A model generated the notes under the pieces. It searched no databases and was not told the DNA's origin. It saw only the letters and a program-made list of their open reading frames with translations. From Capra hircus (Eukaryota > Chordata > Mammalia > Artiodactyla > Bovidae), in contig NC_030817.1 of assembly GCF_001704415.2 (NCBI RefSeq), forward strand, positions 53,553,550 to 53,617,549: a DNA stretch of 64,000 nt. Direction: 5' to 3'. Position 1 is the first letter of the stretch, and each line of letters begins with the position of its first letter. Shown piece by piece: positions 57,274 to 64,000 of the stretch. Made by a program: the position numbers and the translations under genes.

Positions 57274-57553
57274 TTGCTGCTGCTGCTAAGTCGCTTCAGT
57301 CGTGTCCGATTCTGTGCGACCCCATAGATGGCAGCCCAACAGACTCCCCCGTCCCTGGGATTCTCCAGGCAAGAACACTGGAGTGGGTTGCCATTTCCTT
57401 CTCCAGTGCATGAAAGTGGAAAGTGAAAATTGAAAGTGAAGTTGCTTAGTCGTGTCCGACTCTTCGCGACCCCATGGACTGCAGCTTACCAGGCTCCTCT
57501 GTCCATGGGATTTTCCAGGCAAGAGTACTGGAGTGGGGTGCTATTGCCTTCTC
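57274..57553 (-). mobile_element. Bov-A2 dimeric SINE, antisense, full length
   Basis: GTTGCTGCTGCTGCTAAGTC, two monomers, the linker with an extra GAAAATTGAAAGTG, and the 5' end GGTGCTATTGCCTTCTCT. AACCCT flanks both sides (57267-57272, 57556-57561) as a possible short TSD. Confidence 0.96.
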
Positions 57554-58141
57554 TGAACCCTAGTGGGCCTTTGTTTTACCCATATAAAAGCTGAATGCCC
57601 TAAACTGTACAGCGACCCAATGGCAAATGTAGTGTTTTCATCTGTAGCTTCATCTATACTTAAAAAAAGAGACATTTGAAGGAACATAGCCACAAAGAGG
57701 CCAGCTTTTAAATAGGTAGAAGAGCCCTAAACTGTCATGGACTCTGACTTTTCCGGTAACACACAGGCACTGCTGTGACACAGAACTAGAAACACTGGTT
57801 TATAACACAAGTCTGTGTTTTAGAACACACACTGAAACAAACAAACAAACACGTCTGTTTAGAAACCCAAACCAAGCCCTGCTGCTGGGCATTGGAATCA
57901 AGGATGTCAGAGTGGCTGTTCAATTCAGGTGAAGTAGCAAGGCTCTATCCCTTTTTTTGGCAAGAAACTAGAAGCTTCTTGCCTGATGCTGCACATGCCC
58001 ACATGAGGAGCAACCATGAATTTAATTTTCTTAAAACAGAAGCATTTTCAGACTTGTGTTTTCCTGGACAGCTGCCTGGTGGTTGTAATACATAATAAGG
58101 GCATGTAATTGACAGTAATGTGAATCACTCACAAATTCTTG

Positions 58142-58142
<1 letters not shown>

Positions 58143-58179
<37 letters not shown>
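58143..58179. repeat. (TA)n microsatellite, ~18 units
   Basis: Uninterrupted TA run; a second TA run lies about 90 bp downstream. Confidence 0.96.
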
Positions 58180-58181
<2 letters not shown>

Positions 58182-58271
58182 AGCTACTTTTTTCCAGGAA
58201 AAAGTTAAGGAGCAGATTCATCCTGTCCATTGAAAATAGAAATTACTTTACATTTCAGCTCATTAGCTAAT

Positions 58272-58298
58272 TATATATATATATATATATATATATAA
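58272..58298. repeat. (TA)n microsatellite, ~13 units
   Basis: Uninterrupted TA run. Together with the run at 58143 it gives two self-complementary tracts separated by 92 bp. Confidence 0.95.
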
Positions 58299-61224
58299 AT
58301 CACTGTGATTTGCACTATCAACTTATATTGCAAAGAAGTGGCGTGGGTACACAGCTCATGCAATGGGATGATTTGGGTCAGACATAATCTGTGAAATGGC
58401 AAATTTAGATGGGTTACTTGATATAGCATATATGAGACTCTTCTCCCAAGAGTCAGGTACAAGAGACTGTCCTCCCAATGATTTTGCCACTTGAAAAGCT
58501 GCCATCTGTCAGGACTTCGTAATTATTATGGTAATACCCAGGGCAGACTGATCAGGCTGTCATTGACATTCATGGGCAGCTTCAGAATTCCTTTCACAAG
58601 ATCTCAGACACAGGGATTTCCAACATAATGGCTGGGGATTTTCCCAGGTAGGACCTCTTGGAACCATGGAAGCTTTCAGACAAAGTAAAGGGTGGCTCCT
58701 ATCTATTAATTCCTCTTTGGATAAGGGACAGAATAATCTGAATTAACTTCACTATTAACCTGAAAGGGGCCCTCTTTTCCAAGGCAGAAGCACAGAAACT
58801 GAACCGTGGAAAGCCATGAAGCTGAATACCATTGAGATAAACCCTGGCTCCATCTGAACGCGACAGGTTAGGGGATTTGTTGGTAGCTTCAGCATCTGTG
58901 AAACTGGAAAGCTCCTGTTCAGATCTGCAAGGTGTTTTGAGCTTCTGTGTTCTGGAGGCAACAGGGGTGTTGATTTGTGGAAACCTCAGAAAAACATAAA
59001 GACAAAGCTGGGGCTTTGGAATGCTGGGGTTTGTGTTGCAACGGTGGGGGTGAGGTGGGGTGGAGTATCTTGAACCAAGGTGAAAAGAGTGGAAACACTT
59101 ACATTTTCCCTCCCATTTATAATACTCCATGAAGACAGTTTGGATAAATTTTTCTCAGATTGGGATCTCTCATTCTTAGGAGTAGAATTGAAGCCAAATT
59201 TTGCTACATCAGAGGTTATGTTGAGATTTTAAGGAATGAAACTAAAATTCATTCTGTACTTGACCACTGATCACTAGTGAGAAACTTTTTCCTCTACAAC
59301 AGCAGCTGGGGCCTGGGATTATTGGCTCATCATGGTTCTCATCACTGACACCTACTACTAATCTCCAACCTAATTCTGAAGTTTATTTGGCAAGTAGTTG
59401 CTAAAAGGCAAAATGAGGGTGGAGTCCCATAAACTACAAAAAAAGAGAGACATGATGTACATAAAATGGCCCTGCAAAATATTTCAGATACTGCATCTCA
59501 ATTATAAAACAGTAGCAGACTATCAAAATCTGAAAAGTAACATGTAACACGTGTTAAGTAGGCATCTTCTTGTTCATATGTGAATACGTTTCACATGAGC
59601 CCAGAGTTGGAAATGTGTTATCTATTTCTTTTAATTGAGAAAAATGTGTTAACTCTCTGGAATGTCCATGTGTGGAAAAATAATGCATTATGTGGAATTG
59701 CACACACATGATTTATAATGCACATATCCAGGACCAGAAATTCTAATGAAGAACCTTACTCAACAGAAAAAAAAATATTTTTTTTCCTTTGGCATTTGCA
59801 ATTTTGGTATACCGTAATGCTGAGGCCAAGCATATATTTTATTAGTTTAAATCCTAGCTAAGCAATAAAATGTATGTCATTTTAAATAAAGAAAACATGT
59901 TTTCACAAAATTTAATGTCCATTTTGGCTCCCCTGCAAATGCTATGGTGTGCCACCCAGATGCCTCCCTGTAGGATGGAGGCCCTTATTTCCCCTGGGCC
60001 CAGAGTGTTGACTGCCAGTGGCTCACAGCTGAGTTGTTTTCTGAGCCTTGTCTTTAGCTAAAGGGAGCTGCCTTGCCCAAGATGATGCTTTCCCCTGGGC
60101 GCAGCTGGTATCCAGTGGGTGGTTGATTTAGGGTAAAATATCCAGTCCCTTTGCCTCAATCTAGGATATCTCTCAAAAACTGTATGCCTGCTTCTGATCT
60201 GTCTGTGGTGTCTGCTGAACTCCAGTTGCAGCTATATGACAGTTCAATTTCTCCTGCCCAATCCAGCTTCCTTCACTCCTTATAGCTGTTGTTCCTAAGA
60301 GTATTCCCCAATCAGCTTTCTGTATATAAATCTCAGTGTCTCTGAGTCTATTCTCTAGGGAACCCAATCTAAGATAGCCATTTCTTTAAGGATACCTCAG
60401 TGGAGTGACAAGTTGGGAACAGCGATGAACTTCAGATGAGAACAGGGTAGAACTTCACTTGATTCACTGTGAGGTCATCCCAGCCTCATCTTCATGCCGA
60501 GGGTTGTTCCAGAAGTTTCCTAAGTCTGGCATTAAGAGGTGAGCTAACTTAATGCTGATCATACAGGAAATTTCATCATGGGGTTTTACTCTTGTATGAA
60601 TACAGGCAAATGATGGACAGTATGTAGACGCTTAGGCTATATGCAGAATGTTAGAAGCTGGCTCTTCTCTCCTGGGTTAGAAGTTAACCCAACTGTTCAG
60701 AATTCTTCCCTATAAGTGAGGCTCTGGAACAGATCGGCTATTAAAGAGGAGCTTAAGCACTAGGAGAATCCGTGAGAATGGGACCCATATTGGTCATTTT
60801 ATTCATTAGAAATCTAACTTAAGAGAAGCACATCAATAGAATCTCAGGTAAAGCAATTTAGGGCAATAAAAACATAGTCTTTTAAGTGATACTGTCCCCC
60901 AGTGGCTCCCATAATGAAAATGAGAACATTTTCCCATCTCTCAAATCACCCCAATTATACGCAGGATTAGGTAACTTCCACAAATCAGGCCATGGAAAGT
61001 TCTTTGATTTAGAGGTATCAGTCAGTCAGAACTTTTTTTTTTTTTTTTTTGGCAGAGGGATGGTGGTGTGTATGCATGAAGGCATAACACCTTTTCCTTT
61101 TCCAGTCTGGAAAACCATGGGTTCAGTTGCCTTTTAGGACAGTTTCTACTTTGCACTTTGCTGTGTGAAACTGCAGCATGAAACGAAGATAGTCCCTCTT
61201 CCTGTGTTATTAAAAACCCCAGTC

Positions 61225-61436
61225 TACCAGTGCAAGTTCGATGCATGAAGCAGGGTACACAAAGTCAGTGCTCTGGGACAACTCAGAAGGATAGGGTGGG
61301 AAGGAAGGTGGGAGTGGGGTTCAGGATCGGGGGACACAGGTATACCTGCAGCTGATTCATGTTGATGTTTGACAAAAATCATCACAATATTTTAAAGTAA
61401 TTATCCTCCAATTAAAATAACAACAACAACAAACCC
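61225..61436 (+). mobile_element. Ruminant L1 3' end, sense
   Basis: GATGCATGAAGCAGGGTACA, AGTGCTCTGGGACAACTCAG, GGGGTTCAGGATCGGGGGAC, GATTCATGTTGATGTTTGAC and AAGTAATTATCCTCCAATTA, ending in (AAC)n. This is the ruminant L1 3' UTR. Confidence 0.94.
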
Positions 61437-62540
61437 TCCCATCTGAGAAAGGAAAGGGATGAAAGAGGCTACCAGAGATGATGCTTCTATGAAAAAAAAC
61501 TTCAAGTCCCTAAAGATCTCTTACGTCCATTCTGTTGTCACTCAGCTTGTTAACAGATGCATAACAAAAGAAGAATTATTGTGAAGCTGAGAAAACTTGG
61601 ATTTAGATTTCATATGAAGGGATGGACTTTACATTAGAGGCAAAGAACCTTCATTCTCTGAGTACAATCATCCCAAAGTGCTTTTTGACCTTGGAAGAAA
61701 GAAAAAAATCAGTGTTAAGGTGGAACTGGTTAGGTCATCGCCTAAGGAGGCATAAAAGGCCATCAGGAAATAAATTAAAATTAAAATAGATTCTTTTATT
61801 GGGTCACATCTCATCCGTTCATTTATAAGCAAGGTTTCCACTCAAGGAATTGATACTGCAGGGGATAATCTTGCTCCTGATGTTTTGTCTCAAGTTAAAG
61901 TTACAAACAAAACTGGGGAGGAAGCTGCACATAAGCCTTGAAAAACAGAGGGCTCCAAGGAATAGCAGACAGAAATCATGGTTGTGTGCAGCTACTTACA
62001 AAGTGGACAACAGTTTTGAAATCAGTGGTCCCTGCTAAGTTAAGGAAACATACTTAAACATTCCAGACCAGACAGACATAGCAACGTCACATGTTCTGAC
62101 CTTGAAAAATAAATGTCATTTCTTTCCAGAATTAACTTTATGATTCAGTAAGTAATCTAGGATTATCAGAACATTTACTTCCTGAATTGTTTAACAAATC
62201 AAGATAGCTTTTTCCTCTAGAGACCAGACAGATCCAGGATATTTCCCTTGATAGAACATACTCTCCGTTCTTGGGAAGATCAGCCAATTCTCTTTTCTAG
62301 TAGGTAGTTTTCTCCTTCGCATTTTAATAGATGCCAGTAGTAACTGAAAACATCTCTTTTCTTTTTACTCTATAGATTTGATGATCTGGTTTATAAAATC
62401 TTGTGTGGATAATGCAAACAGTGTCAAAACAGTCGCTCCAAAAAATAACACACTCTGCATCTTTATATACTATATGAATATTTTAAAATTTTCTGGATGA
62501 GATTCTGGCTTAAATCTTACAAACTCCTAATGGAAACCTC
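61437..62540. other. Unique sequence, no gene seen
   Basis: No recognised element or exon. Confidence 0.5.
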
Positions 62541-62553
62541 AAAGCAAGCAGTC

Positions 62554-62627
62554 ATATAAATCAACTATACTTCAATTTAAAAAATTAAAAGAAAATAAAA
62601 CAGAGCAATTTGATCAATTAAAAAAAT
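62554..62627 (+). mobile_element. Minimal L1 3'-end insertion with perfect TSD
   Basis: Only 74 bp: ATCAACTATACTTCAATTTA followed by an A-rich tail. Identical 13-bp TSD AAAGCAAGCAGTC at 62541-62553 and 62628-62640. Confidence 0.9.
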
Positions 62628-62848
62628 AAAGCAAGCAGTCTTGAAACTGAGATTCAGAATACATCTAGTAAATTGTCAGACATTAAGAAGCCCTTTGAGT
62701 TCTAATATTGGTTTCCAAAATAATATAGTACAAATCTCACAGTATAATTTCAAATAATAAATATCTGTTCTCCCTTATAGCTGTTAACAAGGAAAAGATT
62801 ATTTTTTCCTACAATGAAATGTGCAAGAAGAGTGGTCTAAAATTGTAT

Positions 62849-62849
<1 letters not shown>

Positions 62850-62879
<30 letters not shown>
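62850..62879. repeat. (CA)n microsatellite, ~15 units
   Basis: Uninterrupted CA run immediately before the SINE's TSD. Confidence 0.95.
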
Positions 62880-62880
<1 letters not shown>

Positions 62881-62896
62881 TTAAAGTCTACAGAAA

Positions 62897-63098
62897 GGAC
62901 TTTGCTTGCAGTCCAGTGGTTAAGACTTCACCTTACAACGCAAGGAGTGTGGGTTCGATCCCTAGTTGGGGAGCTAAGATCCCATGTGCCTTGGCATCAA
63001 AAAAATCCAAGACATAAAACAGAAACAATATTGTAACAAACTCAATAAAGACTCTAAAAAATGGTCCACACCAAAAAAGAAATCTTAAAAAAACAAAA
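62897..63098 (+). mobile_element. CHR-type SINE, sense, perfect TSD
   Basis: GCAGTCCAGTGGTTAAGACT, GGGTTCGATCCCTAGTTGGG, CAATATTGTAACAAACTCAA, AAAGACTCTAAAAAATGGTC and an A-rich tail. The B box is intact. Identical 14-bp TSD AAAGTCTACAGAAA at 62883-62896 and 63099-63112. Confidence 0.96.
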
Positions 63099-63289
63099 AA
63101 AGTCTACAGAAATCAACGGAGCACATGGTAAATACCAATAACTCTACTAAGACCAAGATACACCAGGGTAATTAAAGCATATCTAGTGAGAAAAAACCAC
63201 AGAACTGCAACTAATCTACAATATATTTTCTATCCTGTCACCTTAACAATGTCCCCTGGGGGCAGAGGAGCTGTTAAATTAATTTAGCA

Positions 63290-63640
63290 AGGTGGGATCA
63301 GAGAAGGCTTTGCACAGATGTTGCTATTTGCACTGGCCTTTGGTGGAGCAGTAAGACTTCCACAGGCACGGAATTCGGTGAAGGCCATTCCTGGATAAAC
63401 AAGGTGCAACAGAAGCAAAGGCACTGAGGTGTACCCATGCACAGAGTCATCTAGGAACTAGTCATGGACAGTGGCAGAAACTGCCAGCTCAGAAGCCAGG
63501 GAGAGAGCAGTGGAAAGATTAACACCAGACTGCGAAGGGCCTTGTTTCCCATACTAAGTATTGATAGTTTCGATTCCTCAGGCAACAGAGCACCCCAAAG
63601 GTTAAGGAGGTGGAATAAGATCCTGCTGACAGTGGAATCC
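63290..63640. mobile_element. Possible ancient LINE (L2/CR1-like) remnant
   Basis: GATCAGAGAAGGCTTTGCAC, AGGCCATTCCTGGATAAACA, GCAAAGGCACTGAGGTG and GCGAAGGGCCTTGTTTCCCA resemble a widespread ancient mammalian repeat. I cannot name the subfamily with confidence. Confidence 0.45.
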
Positions 63641-63782
63641 CAAAGCAAGACATAGTTTTTCTTTTTCTTTTCTTTTGATTTGGGAGAGGAGGCAGTACAC
63701 ACTGCTGAATGTAAAGGTTGTATTTTCTAATCTATCTGGTCTCAGAGAACAGAATTCGGCCAAAGCACGTTCTTTCTTCTTT

Positions 63783-64000
63783 AAAAAAAAAAAATTTTAT
63801 TTATTTATTTATTTGGCTGCCTGGGGTCTTCGTGGCAGCAAGCTGGATCTTTTGTTGTGGGGCAAGGACTCTAGCTGTGAGGCACAAGCTCTGTAGTCAC
63901 GGCACGTGGGCTCAGTTACTCTGGAGCATGTGGGATCTCAGTTCCTCGACCAGGGATCAAACCCACCTCCCCTGCATCGCCAGGCAGCTTCTTAACTACT
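63783..64000 (-). mobile_element. CHR-type SINE, antisense, cut by window end
   Basis: Reversed A-rich tail with (TTTA)n, TTGGCTGCCTGGGGTCTTCG, CACGTGGGCTCAGTTACTCT and CGACCAGGGATCAAACCCAC. The tRNA head runs off the right edge of the window. Confidence 0.93.

Larger units (their letters stand above)
57554..61224. other. Long unique stretch, no gene seen
   Basis: The longest transposon-poor interval. It holds two TA microsatellites (listed), a G-rich patch at 59043-59064 and a T18 at 61033-61050. 60160-60385 may be an old LTR or LINE piece (ends TAGGGAACCCAATCTAAGAT). A 143-codon minus frame at 58699-59130 is the longest outside recognised repeats but has no recognisable domain. Confidence 0.45.

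Noticed and set aside
58699..59130. 143-codon minus-strand frame outside recognised repeats
   Set aside because: No familiar motif or domain; no splice, promoter or poly(A) context. A frame this long is not surprising by chance in 64 kb of six-frame sequence.

Overview
This is mammalian nuclear DNA from a pecoran ruminant (cattle, bison, sheep, goat or deer type; the window alone does not separate them). The diagnosis rests on lineage-specific retroelements. Bov-tA and Bov-A SINEs, the dimeric Bov-A2 SINE with its (AGC)n tail, and BovB (RTE) LINE 3' ends are ruminant hallmarks. CHR-type tRNA-Glu-derived SINEs are typical of the wider whale/ruminant clade. Under these lies the older mammalian layer: MIR, L2, L1M, an MLT1 LTR and a Tigger-like MER2-type element.

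I find no protein-coding gene, no recognisable coding exon and no structural RNA gene. The open reading frames are short, do not resemble a known host family, and in many cases run through SINE or LINE copies. The only protein similarity I recognise is the decayed C-terminal end of the BovB reverse-transcriptase ORF (four copies) and of L1 ORF2. The window is best read as intergenic sequence or the inside of a very large intron.

Layout: 0-14 kb is mostly unique sequence with scattered MIR, Bov-A/Bov-tA and CHR copies, a Tigger-type element near 12.1-12.4 kb and a Bov-A2 at 13.5 kb. At 13.96-14.22 kb there is an isolated CpG-dense, GC-box-containing block, the only promoter-like patch seen. 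14.5-22.3 kb holds an L1 with an inverted 5' segment, a compound microsatellite, two old L1M copies split by CHR SINEs, and a CHR split by a Bov-A. 24-35 kb has L1 and L1M fragments and an L2 split by Bov-A2. 35.8-37 kb is a compact BovB / Bov-A2 / BovB cluster with an unusual 63-bp direct repeat. 38-52 kb contains two antisense BovB tails, several L1 3' ends, a nearly complete MLT1 LTR and more SINEs. 52-64 kb is mainly unique sequence with AT microsatellites, L1 fragments and two SINE/L1 insertions with perfect target-site duplications.

There is no gene system here, so the genes cannot be described as working together. What the window records is the order of retrotransposition: L2/MIR first, then L1M, MLT1 and Tigger, then ruminant L1/CHR, and last BovB, Bov-tA and Bov-A2, often nested and with legible target-site duplications (TSDs). 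Repeat names come from recognition of consensus features by eye; boundaries are approximate to about 5-20 bp unless a TSD fixes them.
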